Positions 41,231-52,848 are shown, counted from the stretch's first letter. The stretch: DNA of 64,000 nt from Dehalococcoidia bacterium (GCA_030615035.1 JAUXAC010000001.1:71429-135428); one strand, 5' to 3'. Notes: generated by a model not told the origin, from the sequence alone. Numbers and translations: made by a program.

Positions 41231-41365
41231 GGTGACCTTACCCCCTCTTAAACATCCTCCACATTATTAATTCAGAGCAAAGAGAGTCCAAGAGAGGCGA
41301 AGCCTCTCTTCTAATATCCTTCCCCCTCTCCTTTTAAGGAGAGGGGGATAAAGGGGGTGAGGTCA
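41231..41365 (+). repeat. Dispersed hairpin repeat, copy 4 with terminal inverted repeats
   Basis: The left end GGTGACCTTACCCCCTCTTA is an inverted partner of the right end, which here reads GGGGGTGAGGTC. The GAGAGGC-GAA-GCCTCTC stem is at about 41291-41310, and the second stem (CCCCCTCTCCTTTTAAGGAGAGGGGG) follows it. Confidence 0.8.
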
Positions 41366-41385
41366 ATAAGCAGTCTCGCAAAGAG

Positions 41386-41961
41386 TTAGTTATATTTATT
41401 CATGGCTGCGGTCAGCCCTTCGCTAAGGAGGTTAAGGATAGCCTCGCTAACTTTAGGTATGACCTGAGTAATAGTCTTCCTTTCTTCAGGAGTAAAATCA
41501 TTGAGCACATAGGCAACAACCTCGGCTTCCCTGTCTTCGGCAGAGCCTTCAGCTGGTCGTCCGATGCCCACTCGAAGGAGTGAGAAATCCCCGCTGCCCA
41601 ATTCTTTAGCGACGGAACGGACCCCCTTATGTCCAGTCCAGCCGACGCCACGGCGAATGCGAATTTTACCCAGAGGAAGGTCAAGGTCGTCGTGAATGAC
41701 CAGAAGGTCTTTGAGGCTGATGTTAAACTTATTCACCAGCCGAATTACCGACTCACCGCTTAAATTCATGTGGGTCTGAGGTCTGGCCACTATCAGCTTG
41801 TTGCCAGCAACCTCACCTGTGCCAGTCCGGGCTTGACCCTGCTTTTTGTCAAACCGGATGCCCTGTGTCTTGGCGAAGTGCCTGAGGCACATAAAGCCTA
41901 TGTTATGACGGTTACGGGCATAGATTCGCCCCGGATTACCCAGGCCTACGATTAATTTCAT
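41386..41961 (-). CDS. pth: Peptidyl-tRNA hydrolase
   Basis: 191 residues. GLGNPGRIYARNRHNIGFM with the catalytic histidine, VARPQTHMNLSG, and the loop GKIRIRRGVGWTGHKGVRS. Frees tRNA from stalled peptidyl-tRNA. It follows ligA by one base. Confidence 0.95.
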   Translation of the reverse strand: MKLIVGLGNPGRIYARNRHNIGFMCLRHFAKTQGIRFDKKQGQARTGTGEVAGNKLIVARPQTHMNLSGESVIRLVNKFNISLKDLLVIHDDLDLPLGKIRIRRGVGWTGHKGVRSVAKELGSGDFSLLRVGIGRPAEGSAEDREAEVVAYVLNDFTPEERKTITQVIPKVSEAILNLLSEGLTAAMNKYN

Positions 41962-41962
41962 A

Positions 41963-44011
<2,049 letters not shown>

Positions 44012-44087
44012 TCAGCACTCTCTTTGAAGCTCTTTATATAAGTATAACATAGCGTTTAGCTAGGCAAAAGCTAATAACTTTATATAG

Positions 44088-44232
44088 TAGGGGGGAAGCC
44101 CGAAGGGGCGTCAGCCCATACTCTGGAGCTATAATCAGGAGTGTCCAAGAGGGGCGAAGCCTCTCTTATATATCCTTTCCCCCTTCCCCTTACCAAGGGG
44201 AAGGGGGATAAAGGGGGATGGGGTTAATAAAC
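44088..44232 (+). repeat. Dispersed hairpin repeat, copy 5
   Basis: Carries GGGGCGAAGCCTCTCTT, then the stem CCCCCTTCCCCTT / AAGGGGAAGGGGG and GGGGGATGGGGTTA. The left part has GAAGGGGCGTCAGCCC, a variant of the first-hairpin region in other copies. It ends 3 bases before the cobU stop. Confidence 0.83.
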
Positions 44233-44234
44233 AA

Positions 44235-44801
44235 TCAAATAGCCTTGGCAGGTTTTATCCGCACAGGTATACCAGCTGCCATCAGATAAATTTCGTCAAC
44301 ACATTGTGCCAGTACCTGGTTTGCCCTGCCCAGCAAATCGCGATATAATCTGCCGATTTTATTATCGGGCACCAGTCCGAGGCCAACCTCGTTGCTAACA
44401 ATAATGAAGTGAGCCTTAACCTGATTAATACAATCAACCAGTTCGTCAATCTCAGCCATAACCTCTTTCTCAATGAGCGGGGCGTCAATTAACTCACCGG
44501 TGGGGTCGCTGTATTGACTGAAAATGTTATTAACCAGGAGTGTTATGCAATCAACAATTACTGTTTGTGCTTTACCGATTTTTTGACGAATCTGGTTACC
44601 TATATGTGTGGTAACCTCAAGGGTGCTCCAGGTAGCTGGCCTTGTCTTACGGTGCTCCTCAATGCGCTGTCGCATTTCTTCGTCGCCAGCTACTGCCGTA
44701 GCTACAAAAAGCACCGGTTGAGCTGACTTTAAGCCAAGCTCCCGGGCAAAATGACTCTTACCACTGCGGGCACCACCAATTATTAGAATATTTTTCAACA
44801 T
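44235..44801 (-). CDS. cobU: Adenosylcobinamide kinase/guanylyltransferase
   Basis: 188 residues. IIGGARSGKSHFARELG (P-loop) and IVDCITLLVNNIFSQY. CobU phosphorylates adenosylcobinamide and then adds GMP, activating it for the lower-ligand step. It is the last gene of the cobalamin run. Confidence 0.94.
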   Translation of the reverse strand: MLKNILIIGGARSGKSHFARELGLKSAQPVLFVATAVAGDEEMRQRIEEHRKTRPATWSTLEVTTHIGNQIRQKIGKAQTVIVDCITLLVNNIFSQYSDPTGELIDAPLIEKEVMAEIDELVDCINQVKAHFIIVSNEVGLGLVPDNKIGRLYRDLLGRANQVLAQCVDEIYLMAAGIPVRIKPAKAI

Positions 44802-44805
44802 ATTA

Positions 44806-45483
44806 TCACTTAGTCCTCAACTCTGTGTCCAAGATATCTAGAAACCAGTGTGTGTCTCTAAAGACCTTCCTTGTTTTTAAGATTTCCATACGTTTCTTAA
44901 ATAGGGGACCATCAATGACAAGGGTATGATACTCTCCAGCTTCACCGCACGGTGTAATGTCCTTTATCTCCTTTAGTTCGTCTAAATGCTTTATGAAATT
45001 CAGGTCTATCCTTTGCCCTAGCCATTCCCTGCCAAAAAGGTCAGCTTTAGTTGCAATTATAACTGCCTCAAACCCCAAATCTATGAGGTCTCTCAGTATT
45101 TTATTCTGGCTCTCTCCCCACAAGGGTAAATGGGGGACAATATCTACTTCCTGACACACTCTCTCCACCCATTGCCGGTGTTCCTCAAAGTCAATATCGC
45201 CAAAGACTCCGCCTTTCACCCCCTCCTGTTTGAAGGTGTGGAGCATACTTTTAAATTCAGCTTCATAGTTATCCCAGGTAGTTCGCCGTTGGACCAGTGG
45301 GATTCCCACAGCCAGCGACTGCACCTGCAATACTTCGGCAGGTAGTCCATGACTGCGTGAGCGCTTGCCGTCTTCGGTTACCGTGTTGGCTAAATAACGA
45401 ACTTTTAGACCGCTAACTATTGCCCGGTAACAGGCGAGGCAGCTATCTTTTCCCCCACTCCACGAGGCAAAAACCTGCTGCAT
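44806..45483 (-). CDS. COG2102 (DUF71) ATP-pyrophosphatase-like protein
   Basis: 225 residues. The PP-loop is SWSGGKDSCLACYRA, and the later GEYHTLVIDGPLF is the diphthine-ammonia-ligase-like C-terminus. In eukaryotes and archaea the family (Dph6) amidates diphthine; bacteria have no diphthamide. Comparative genomics has predicted a second subgroup in B12 salvage, and the position between cobC and cobU fits that. The exact reaction is unknown. Confidence 0.85.
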   Translation of the reverse strand: MQQVFASWSGGKDSCLACYRAIVSGLKVRYLANTVTEDGKRSRSHGLPAEVLQVQSLAVGIPLVQRRTTWDNYEAEFKSMLHTFKQEGVKGGVFGDIDFEEHRQWVERVCQEVDIVPHLPLWGESQNKILRDLIDLGFEAVIIATKADLFGREWLGQRIDLNFIKHLDELKEIKDITPCGEAGEYHTLVIDGPLFKKRMEILKTRKVFRDTHWFLDILDTELRTK

Positions 45484-45495
45484 GGTAATCTCCTG

Positions 45496-46101
45496 TTATC
45501 CTAAATGAGAAATATCATTTAATAAGTTCAGTATTGCTCCCTGGGGGTATGTTTCCAGTATGCTGAGGGAGGCTAAGTCAAGGCGAATCTGCCGCCAGTG
45601 TTGTATTCTTATCCCCAGCAAGTGGCAAATCAGTAGCCGCAGTGGTGCGCTGTGGGCAACAATAAGTATTGTTTCCTCCTGAGTATGTTTCTCCAGTTTC
45701 TCCAGAAATTTACTTACCCGATTGTTGAGCTCAGTAATACTCTCGCCGCCGGGATACTTCAGTGTAAGACTCCGCTTGGACCACGCTTTAGCTACCTCTG
45801 GATAAAGCTGGCTTACCTCCTTGAAGGTCAGCCCCTCAATTTTACCGAAATCAATCTCGCGTAGTTCAGGGCAGGTTACGATATCAACTTGATGATTGGT
45901 GGCAATAATCTTGGCGGTTACTGACGCCCGTTGCAGGTTGCTGGTATAAATAGTATCAATCTTCTGTGTTGCCAGGCGGTTGCGTAATCGCTCTGCCTGT
46001 CTTATCCCGTCGGCACTCAGCTCAACGTCAGTCTGCCCCCAGTATCTCCCGGCACTATTTAGTTTAGTATTACCGTGTCTCACCAGAAGTAACTTGGACA
46101 A
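45496..46101 (-). CDS. cobC: Alpha-ribazole phosphatase-like histidine phosphatase
   Basis: 201 residues. The phosphoglycerate-mutase fold has the catalytic LLVRHGNTKLN and the later IVAHSAPLRLLI. CobC removes a phosphate from alpha-ribazole phosphate in lower-ligand assembly; context decides this over a generic phosphatase. Confidence 0.85.
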   Translation of the reverse strand: MSKLLLVRHGNTKLNSAGRYWGQTDVELSADGIRQAERLRNRLATQKIDTIYTSNLQRASVTAKIIATNHQVDIVTCPELREIDFGKIEGLTFKEVSQLYPEVAKAWSKRSLTLKYPGGESITELNNRVSKFLEKLEKHTQEETILIVAHSAPLRLLICHLLGIRIQHWRQIRLDLASLSILETYPQGAILNLLNDISHLG

Positions 46102-46114
46102 TTATCTCTCCTGA

Positions 46115-46861
46115 CTAGGCTAGCCCCAGCCGGGCTAGCAGAGTAACTAGAATTAGCACACCAACTTCAGCTACCTCATTTATCGCACCGTAAGTATCGC
46201 CGGTAAGCCCGGAGAACTTGCCCTTGAGATAGGCTGCCATTGCCACTGCCATAACCCAGATAAGAAACATTATCGCCAGACCGGCCAATTGAGCTAACCC
46301 TACCACCACTACTAAGGCGATGAGCGTTGCCATGGTGAACCTTAGCCAGCTGGTTCCCTGCTTGAATGCTTTCCCCAGACCTGATGGCTTGGCATAAGGG
46401 TAGGCGAAAATGGCATAGACCGTTGCCCAGCGACTTATTACCGGCATAAGCACTAGGGTTGTCATCATTAGCGGCAACGGAATACTATTCAGGGATACAT
46501 ACTTAACTAGCAACAGTAGCACGATGCCGACAATGCCAAAGCCACCGACTCGGCTGTCATGCATTACCCGCCATCTATCTTCAGCTGTCTTGTGACCGGC
46601 TATTCCGTCGCAGGTATCAACAAAACCGTCAAGGTGTAGTACCCCGGTAATTACCACTAGAGAAACAATCAGCAGTGCATTAACTACCGCTGAAGGTAAA
46701 ATAAGACCGAATAGCCAGTCCAGACCAACTAAAACAAGCCCGATGATAAACCCGACCACAGGAAAGTAACCTGTAGAACGCCCTAGTTCTTCCGGGCTGA
46801 CCTCACGTCGCCAGGGTATAGGTATAGTGGTCAGAAATTGTAACGCAGCTAAGAATCTCAA
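46115..46861 (-). CDS. cobS: Adenosylcobalamin-5'-phosphate synthase
   Basis: 248 residues with several membrane helices. FLTTIPIPWRREVSPEELGRS and LHLDGFVDTCDGIAGHKTAE (aspartate-rich loop) are characteristic. CobS joins GDP-cobinamide to alpha-ribazole at the membrane. Its start overlaps the cobT stop by 4 bases. Confidence 0.94.
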   Translation of the reverse strand: MRFLAALQFLTTIPIPWRREVSPEELGRSTGYFPVVGFIIGLVLVGLDWLFGLILPSAVVNALLIVSLVVITGVLHLDGFVDTCDGIAGHKTAEDRWRVMHDSRVGGFGIVGIVLLLLVKYVSLNSIPLPLMMTTLVLMPVISRWATVYAIFAYPYAKPSGLGKAFKQGTSWLRFTMATLIALVVVVGLAQLAGLAIMFLIWVMAVAMAAYLKGKFSGLTGDTYGAINEVAEVGVLILVTLLARLGLA

Positions 46862-47928
46862 TTGCCTGTTTCATCTCCTTCCGATACACCAGCCTCGGCA
46901 AAGGTAGTCATCTCGGCGAGAATCTTGGTTGCAGTCTCCGCCAGAAATATTCCCAGCGCAGCACCAGTGCCCTCACCCAAACACATGCCCAAATTGAGTA
47001 ACGGTCTAAGTCCAAGATACTCAAGTAATAGCCGGTGACCTGACTCAGCCGAAAGATGGGCGGGGATAAGGTAATCCGCCACAGCTGGTGCCAGTGCCGT
47101 GGCAATAAGGGCAGCTGCCCCGGAAATAAAACCATCAATAACCACTGGAGTGCGATTAGCCGCTGCTCCCAGCATTACTCCAACCAGCCCGCCAATCTCA
47201 AACCCGCCTACCTTTGCCAGCACATCCAGGGGTTGTGTTGGGTCAGGGTGGTTCACCGCCAGAGCCTGCTTAATCACTTCTACCTTGTGGGCAAGCTGCT
47301 TGTCGGTTAGCCCGGTACCTCGACCGGTAACTTCAGCTACCGGTTTTCTAGCCATAACGGCACAGATAGCGCTACTGGCGGTGGTATTACCGATGCCCAT
47401 ATCACCGGTGCCCACTATATCAAGACCCTTAGCTACCTCGGCGGTTACTATTTCAATCCCGTTCTCTATTGCCTTCACCGCCTGCTCAGCGGTCATAGCC
47501 GGACCGAGAGCCATATTCCGGGTACCAAAGCCAACCTTTCTCGATAAAAGCTGGGGATTGGGTTTCAGTTCGGTGGCTACTCCCATATCAACCACGGCAA
47601 CTCTGGCGCCTACCTGATGGGCAATGATATTGATTCCCGCCCCACCGCGGAGAAAATTGTCAACCATCTGGGCGGTAACTTCCTGGGGCCAGTTACCTAC
47701 CTTTTCCGCCACCACACCATGGTCGCCAGCCATGGTAATGATGGCTCTGTGCTTGATTTGGGGTATAGGCTTACCCTGAATGCCAGCCAGCTGAATTGAC
47801 AGTTCCTCCAGCCTGCCCAGACTGCCCTGCGGCTTGGTCAGTGTGTCCTGCCTGGCTCGGGCTTTCGCCATTGCCTCTTCGTCCAGAGGCTTTATCATCT
47901 CAATTGTATGTTGTATAAGATTGTTCAT
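46858..47928 (-). CDS. cobT: Nicotinate-nucleotide--dimethylbenzimidazole phosphoribosyltransferase
   Basis: 356 residues. KPQGSLGRLEELSIQLAGIQ, GDHGVVAEKVGNWPQEVTAQ and GIGNTTASSAICA are CobT signatures. It makes alpha-ribazole phosphate from NaMN and a base. ATG 47928 is chosen; the frame is open 13 codons further upstream, but those would overlap the promoter at 47939-47967. Confidence 0.93.
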   Translation of the reverse strand: MNNLIQHTIEMIKPLDEEAMAKARARQDTLTKPQGSLGRLEELSIQLAGIQGKPIPQIKHRAIITMAGDHGVVAEKVGNWPQEVTAQMVDNFLRGGAGINIIAHQVGARVAVVDMGVATELKPNPQLLSRKVGFGTRNMALGPAMTAEQAVKAIENGIEIVTAEVAKGLDIVGTGDMGIGNTTASSAICAVMARKPVAEVTGRGTGLTDKQLAHKVEVIKQALAVNHPDPTQPLDVLAKVGGFEIGGLVGVMLGAAANRTPVVIDGFISGAAALIATALAPAVADYLIPAHLSAESGHRLLLEYLGLRPLLNLGMCLGEGTGAALGIFLAETATKILAEMTTFAEAGVSEGDETGN

Positions 47929-47938
47929 ATATAAGGCT

Positions 47939-47967
47939 AATGTATTTTGTGGAGGTAAAAAAGTCAA
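47939..47967 (-). promoter_or_regulatory. Internal sigma-70 promoter just upstream of cobT
   Basis: On the minus strand TTGACT at 47967-47962, a 17-base spacer, and TACATT at 47944-47939. The start would be near 47932, only about 4 bases before the cobT ATG. Confidence 0.5.
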
Positions 47968-48004
47968 GGTTGTGTGCCGAGATTGCTTGGTAACTTATCC
48001 TCCT

Positions 48005-49090
48005 TTATTGCTTTAATGCCTTGATTGCAGCGATGAACTTTTGGCACTCGGGCATGGTGCGGGGAGCAATGCGAATATATTCAGGCAATCCAAAGGAAGT
48101 GCAATCACGCACCAGAATACCATGTTTGAGTAAAGCAGTGCGGAATCTTTTGGCGTTGCCTACCTTCACCAGGAAGAAATTCGTGTCTGACAGAAGTGGT
48201 TGGAAACCAAGTCGGCAAAGCTCATCTACGAGGAAGTGTTTTGCCTCTTTAATCTTCCTTTTGCTCCGCTCGAGATAGTCCATATCTTCTAAAACGATAA
48301 CCCCTGCTTTCTGGGCAACGATATTGACATTCCAGGGAGGACACACCCGGCGCAGACTACTGATAATCCCCTGATTGGCGACAGCGTAACCCAAACGCAG
48401 TCCAGCTAGGGCATAATCCTTGCTAATGGAGCGTAAAATAATCACATTGCCTTCAGAAATCAATCCAATAGCCGACCAGTTATTGTCGACGAAGCTAATG
48501 TAAGCCTCGTCCAGGATGAATAGGCTATTCCTATTGGCAGCTAAAACCATCTCAACCTCTTGCCTGGTGAGATATTTACCGGTGGGAGTATTGGGGTTAC
48601 AGATAAAGACTGCTCTGGGGCGGTGTTGCCTGATGAGGTTAACGGTTTCTCCCAGCCTTGGCGCAAAGTTATCTTCTGCTCTCCCCCGTTGCTTAACCGG
48701 TTTAGCCCCGGCGATTTGGCAGGCAACTTCATACTCGCCATAGGTTGGCTCAAGTATCAAGACCCGGTCTTCCTGTCTGAAGTAGACCAAAGCGATGAGG
48801 CGGATAAGTTCTGTAGTACCACTTCCCGCCAGAATGTTATCTGTACTTACCCCCAGCTTTTCCGAAAGTTGCTGCCGGAATTCGGTTGCCTCCGAGTCTG
48901 GATATTGCTCAATGGGGGCGGTATAGATAATTTCTCTTACCCTTGGCGGGGGCAAAAATGGGTTAGTGCAGACACTAAAGTCAAGAACTGACTCGGGAGT
49001 GATTCCCATAGCCATTAGTTCAGCATAATTGATACCACCGTGAGGGCAGACTTTTAGCTTTTCAACCTCAGGTCTACGTCGTAAGGACAA
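48005..49090 (-). CDS. cobD: L-threonine-phosphate decarboxylase (CobD, aminotransferase fold)
   Basis: 361 residues. The PLP lysine is in LRSISKDYALAGLRLGYA; CNPNTPTGKYLTRQEVE and IRIAPRTMPEC also fit. CobD makes the aminopropanol phosphate arm. A histidinol-phosphate aminotransferase is the main alternative; the corrinoid context favours CobD. The start overlaps the cbiB stop by 17 bases. Confidence 0.85.
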   Translation of the reverse strand: MSLRRRPEVEKLKVCPHGGINYAELMAMGITPESVLDFSVCTNPFLPPPRVREIIYTAPIEQYPDSEATEFRQQLSEKLGVSTDNILAGSGTTELIRLIALVYFRQEDRVLILEPTYGEYEVACQIAGAKPVKQRGRAEDNFAPRLGETVNLIRQHRPRAVFICNPNTPTGKYLTRQEVEMVLAANRNSLFILDEAYISFVDNNWSAIGLISEGNVIILRSISKDYALAGLRLGYAVANQGIISSLRRVCPPWNVNIVAQKAGVIVLEDMDYLERSKRKIKEAKHFLVDELCRLGFQPLLSDTNFFLVKVGNAKRFRTALLKHGILVRDCTSFGLPEYIRIAPRTMPECQKFIAAIKALKQ

Positions 49091-50006
49091 AGTGAACTCC
49101 TCCTACTGTGAAACATATTAAGACCCAGACCAGCATGGCTATTTGCGCCAGTTTTAATGAGTTATCAATGGTCTCTGGCACTAGTGGTGCATTTACCTTG
49201 CCTAATTTGTAGCATCCCACCTTTTCTAGCTGCACATTGAGGGCACCGGCAACTGCTGCCATGGGCCAGCCAGCATTGGGGCTCTCGGTTTTGGCATGCT
49301 CCCTGAGGGCGACATGCCAGGATTTATGCCCGTCTCTTCGGGACAAAAAAGTGGCTAGAACCAGAAGTAGCACCGTCAACCTCGCTGGTATGAAGTTAAG
49401 TATATCATCCAATCTGCTGGCAAATTTGCCCAGATACTCATATTTCCTGTGATAGCCTACCATAGCATCTAGAGTATTGACCACCCGATAGGCAATGGCT
49501 CCCGGGACACCAAGCAGCAAAAAATAAAACAAGGGGGCAATAAAGCTGTCGCTGGTGTTCTCTGCCACTGACTCCACAGTAGCCGATACCAGTAACGGCT
49601 TGGGCAGCCCCCGGGTATCACGACTGACTAGCGAGCGCAACTCAAAGCGCGCTTCATCCAGTTTATCTTCCATCAAAAGCCTCTTGATTCCGAGTGCGGC
49701 TCGCCGCAGTTCTCTTAAAGAAAAGGTGGATTTAAGCAGCACTGCCCCGACAATCACATAAGCCGCAAAGCTAAAGCTCTTTAGATAGAGAAGTGCAAAA
49801 TAGGCAGGAACTGCAAAAAGTCCTACCGTGACCAGAACTATTCCTGACCCGTACAAAAACTGCGCTAAGGCAGATTGACCGGTGTTACCCTTTTCCAGAA
49901 GTGAAATGACCTTTCCCATCCATACCACAGGATGTATGGTGCGTAGAGGTTCGCCTAAAACCAGGTCAAAGGTTAAAGCCAGCAACACTATGAGCAGAAT
50001 GTCCAC
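49074..50006 (-). CDS. cbiB: Adenosylcobinamide-phosphate synthase CbiB
   Basis: 310 residues, several membrane helices. VLGEPLRTIHPVVWMGKVI, ENTSDSFIAPLFYFLLLG and ESPNAGWPMAAVAGALNVQL are typical. CbiB attaches aminopropanol phosphate to adenosylcobyrate. It precedes cobD with overlap and follows btuD by 4 bases. Confidence 0.94.
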   Translation of the reverse strand: MDILLIVLLALTFDLVLGEPLRTIHPVVWMGKVISLLEKGNTGQSALAQFLYGSGIVLVTVGLFAVPAYFALLYLKSFSFAAYVIVGAVLLKSTFSLRELRRAALGIKRLLMEDKLDEARFELRSLVSRDTRGLPKPLLVSATVESVAENTSDSFIAPLFYFLLLGVPGAIAYRVVNTLDAMVGYHRKYEYLGKFASRLDDILNFIPARLTVLLLVLATFLSRRDGHKSWHVALREHAKTESPNAGWPMAAVAGALNVQLEKVGCYKLGKVNAPLVPETIDNSLKLAQIAMLVWVLICFTVGGVHFVLTT

Positions 50007-50010
50007 GGTG

Positions 50011-50826
50011 TTAAACTATACCTCCTTCAGGCTTCGCCGATTTGTTGTTACCGGCACTGAGCAGAACCGCGGGCAGGCCGTTAAGCGGATGGGTGTAGAC
50101 ACAGCTCTCAGCTCCATAGACCTCCTTGATATTACCGGGAGTGATGACCTCCCTGGGTGTTCCCTCAGCATGAACTCGCTCGTTATTTATCAGGACTAAC
50201 CGGTCGCAGTATTGCGAGGCAAGGTTTAAATCATGAAGGGCAGCCAGAACTGCCAGGTTATTCTCCAGGCAGAGATTCTTAATCAGGTCAAGGATTTCAA
50301 CCTGACGACCGATATCCAGATTTGCAGTCGGCTCGTCCAGAAGAATCGCTTTTGTCTCCTGAGCCAGAACCCGGGCAATGAGTAGGCATTGTATCTCCCC
50401 GCCGGAAAGCTCGCCTACTCTTCGCCCGGCAAGGGAGCAGGTCGCTGTCTTTTCCATAGCTTGCCATGCGATAGCTATTTCCCTTGGCCCTTCATACTGA
50501 AAAAGACTGAGGTGGGGATTCCGACCCATGAGCACTATCTCAAAAGCGGTAAAGGCACTGGGCAAAAGTGGCATCTGTGGGACTACACCGAGCAAGCGGG
50601 CTAAATCTCTTCTTGGTATCTTGGTTACATCCTTCCCGTCCAGAAATACTTTCCCTGAGATAGGAGAGATAACCCGACTTAGCGTCCGGATAATGGTTGA
50701 CTTGCCACAGCCATTCGGCCCGATAAGCCCCACCATCTCTCCGGGGCTCACTTGAAAGGTCAGTTCTTTTAACACTACCTTGCGACCATAGCCGAGCCAG
50801 ACATTCTGCAATTCTATCTTAATCAT
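50011..50826 (-). CDS. btuD: Corrinoid ABC transporter ATPase BtuD-like
   Basis: 271 residues. Walker A is GPNGCGKSTIIRTLS, the signature LSGGEIQCLLIARVLAQ and Walker B AILLDEPTANLDIGRQ. It powers the BtuC permease. Iron-siderophore ATPases are closely related, so the substrate is inferred from the riboswitch and cob genes. Confidence 0.9.
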   Translation of the reverse strand: MIKIELQNVWLGYGRKVVLKELTFQVSPGEMVGLIGPNGCGKSTIIRTLSRVISPISGKVFLDGKDVTKIPRRDLARLLGVVPQMPLLPSAFTAFEIVLMGRNPHLSLFQYEGPREIAIAWQAMEKTATCSLAGRRVGELSGGEIQCLLIARVLAQETKAILLDEPTANLDIGRQVEILDLIKNLCLENNLAVLAALHDLNLASQYCDRLVLINNERVHAEGTPREVITPGNIKEVYGAESCVYTHPLNGLPAVLLSAGNNKSAKPEGGIV

Positions 50827-50833
50827 GTTAGCC

Positions 50834-51892
50834 TCAGAAAATTATCTTTCTCTTGCGCCGTAATAAGTAGAGGAAGAAAGGTGCTCCACAAAGGGCAGTG
50901 ATTACTCCTACCGGTATCTCCGTAGGTGCCAGAACTGTGCGTGCTATCAGGTCGGCAAGGATTAGGAAAATGGCACCGGTGAGAACCGACAATGGTAGCA
51001 GAAAACGGTGGTCGGCACCCCAGATTAAGCGCACCGCGTGAGGAATGATGATACCGACAAAGCCGATGGTGCCCACGAAAGAAACGGCAGCAGCAGTAAT
51101 CAGAGTAGCCGCCACCAGTAGTACCAGCTTGAGCCTTTCCACATTGATCCCTAGTTGCTGAGCCTGCTCCTCATCAAGCTGCATTATATTAAGTGGACGA
51201 GCATAAAGCAGGATAACGACTACCCCCACCAGCACATAGGGAAGAACAACCCTCACCTCTGACCATTGGCTCAAGGAGAAGCTACCCATTAGCCAAAAGA
51301 TAATGCCGTGCATCTTCTCCCCGCTGGAAATGATGAGATAGGAGACGATTGACCCTAAAAGCGCTCCTAAAGCCACACCAGCGAGAATAAGCGTGGTCAC
51401 AGGTATGGTTTTGCCTACCCGGGCTAAATTATAGACAATGGCGGTGCTAATCAGTGCCCCACTGAAGGCGAGCAGGGGAATAATACCAAACCCCATACCG
51501 TGCCAGGTGGTCGGTAGTAAAAAGCCAATGACTGCCCCCAGCGCTGCTCCCTGAGCGACCCCAATAAGGTAGGGGTCGGCCAGTGGATTGCGGAAGAGTC
51601 CTTGGTAAGTAGCCCCGGCGATGGCTAGGGCAGCACCGACAATTCCTGCCAGAATAACCCTGGGCAAGCGTATCTCCAGAATTATGGTCTCCAGGGTGCC
51701 GGTCCAGGTAGGGGTCATCTCGACCAGAGGTAATTTGGAAAGCAGGATGCTGGATGTAGTTAAGAAGGGAATCTTAACGCTACCCACGGTGGTAGCCAGT
51801 GCCACCATCACCACCAGCAGGATGAAAAGCCCTAGGATACCGTACAGCCGACCATGCCATCGAGCAGGGTGGATTGGCGGAGCAGTGTTCAC
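50834..51892 (-). CDS. btuC: Corrinoid ABC transporter permease BtuC-like
   Basis: 352 residues, about ten membrane helices (FecCD family). IRLPRVILAGIVGAALAIAG, GATYQGLFRNPLADPYLIG and IGFVGIIIPHAVRLIWG are signature stretches. It forms the channel of the vitamin B12-type importer and overlaps the btuF gene by 4 bases. Confidence 0.92.
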   Translation of the reverse strand: MNTAPPIHPARWHGRLYGILGLFILLVVMVALATTVGSVKIPFLTTSSILLSKLPLVEMTPTWTGTLETIILEIRLPRVILAGIVGAALAIAGATYQGLFRNPLADPYLIGVAQGAALGAVIGFLLPTTWHGMGFGIIPLLAFSGALISTAIVYNLARVGKTIPVTTLILAGVALGALLGSIVSYLIISSGEKMHGIIFWLMGSFSLSQWSEVRVVLPYVLVGVVVILLYARPLNIMQLDEEQAQQLGINVERLKLVLLVAATLITAAAVSFVGTIGFVGIIIPHAVRLIWGADHRFLLPLSVLTGAIFLILADLIARTVLAPTEIPVGVITALCGAPFFLYLLRRKRKIIF

Positions 51893-52818
51893 CGGGCCCC
51901 CTTAAATAATTCTGGGTGTATGAACTCGGCGAATTTTTCTAGCCCGTCAACTATCCGTGGTCCGGGGCGACTAGCCAGATTAGCGTCTACCCCATATACC
52001 TGATCGTTAATACGGGCATCCATATCGCTCAATCTCTCGTCATTCTTAGCAAACTGAAGAGGCAAGTCCTCACCGCTACCGTGCCCACCGCCGGCAATCA
52101 TTACCTGGGGGTTGGCGGCAATGAATGCCTCAAAACTTATATCGGCATAACCAGTAAGGTCTCGGGCAATATTTATTCCTCCCGCCTTGTCAATCAGGTC
52201 GTCCTGCAGGGTTTCTGAACCAGATGCCATCAAAGGGTCATGCCAGACAATGTAGAAAACCCTTGGTCTTTGACCCTCAGGCAGCCCACCTGTTTTGTCA
52301 GTAACCGCCTTAATCCTGTTCTCCATCTCTGCTACCAATCCGGAAGCCTCCTCTTCTTCCCCGGTAATTTCCCCAACTAAGTTGATAGCTTCCAGTACTT
52401 CATCAAGAGTCTTCGGATTTAAAGCAAAAACAGTTATTCCTTTCCCCTCAAGCTGCGGAATGATTCTTTTCTCATGGATTGAGGTGGCTAATATCAGGTC
52501 TGGAGAAAGAGCGACCAATTCCTCTATATTCGGTGTACTAAAACCGCCTATGCTGGGTTTCTCTTTAACTTCTGAAGGGTAATCGCAATAGTCGGTTACT
52601 GCCACAACCCTATCCGCCAGACCTAATGCGAATAGAATCTCGGTATTGCTCGGGGCGAGGGAGATGATTCTTTGTGGGATTCCGTCCAGCTTGACTACTC
52701 TCCCTAGCTGGTCTATTACCTCACCTGTAGATGGTGGCACTTCTTTTGGGGGTGGTGTGCAAGCCGCAAAAAGACTCAAGAGGAAAATGCCAATACTTAG
52801 TGCCATTAGTCTCATCAT
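51889..52818 (-). CDS. btuF: Corrinoid-binding lipoprotein BtuF-like, copy 1
   Basis: 309 residues. Lipobox LFAAC. The periplasmic-binding-like fold reads RIISLAPSNTEILFALGLAD and VVAVTDYCDYPSEV. I start at ATG 52818 (another ATG follows at once) because AAAGGAG lies eight bases upstream. It captures corrinoid outside the membrane for BtuCD. A second copy precedes it. Confidence 0.88.
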   Translation of the reverse strand: MMRLMALSIGIFLLSLFAACTPPPKEVPPSTGEVIDQLGRVVKLDGIPQRIISLAPSNTEILFALGLADRVVAVTDYCDYPSEVKEKPSIGGFSTPNIEELVALSPDLILATSIHEKRIIPQLEGKGITVFALNPKTLDEVLEAINLVGEITGEEEEASGLVAEMENRIKAVTDKTGGLPEGQRPRVFYIVWHDPLMASGSETLQDDLIDKAGGINIARDLTGYADISFEAFIAANPQVMIAGGGHGSGEDLPLQFAKNDERLSDMDARINDQVYGVDANLASRPGPRIVDGLEKFAEFIHPELFKGAR

Positions 52819-52848
52819 CAAAATAACTCCTTTACTCAACTACACTTG

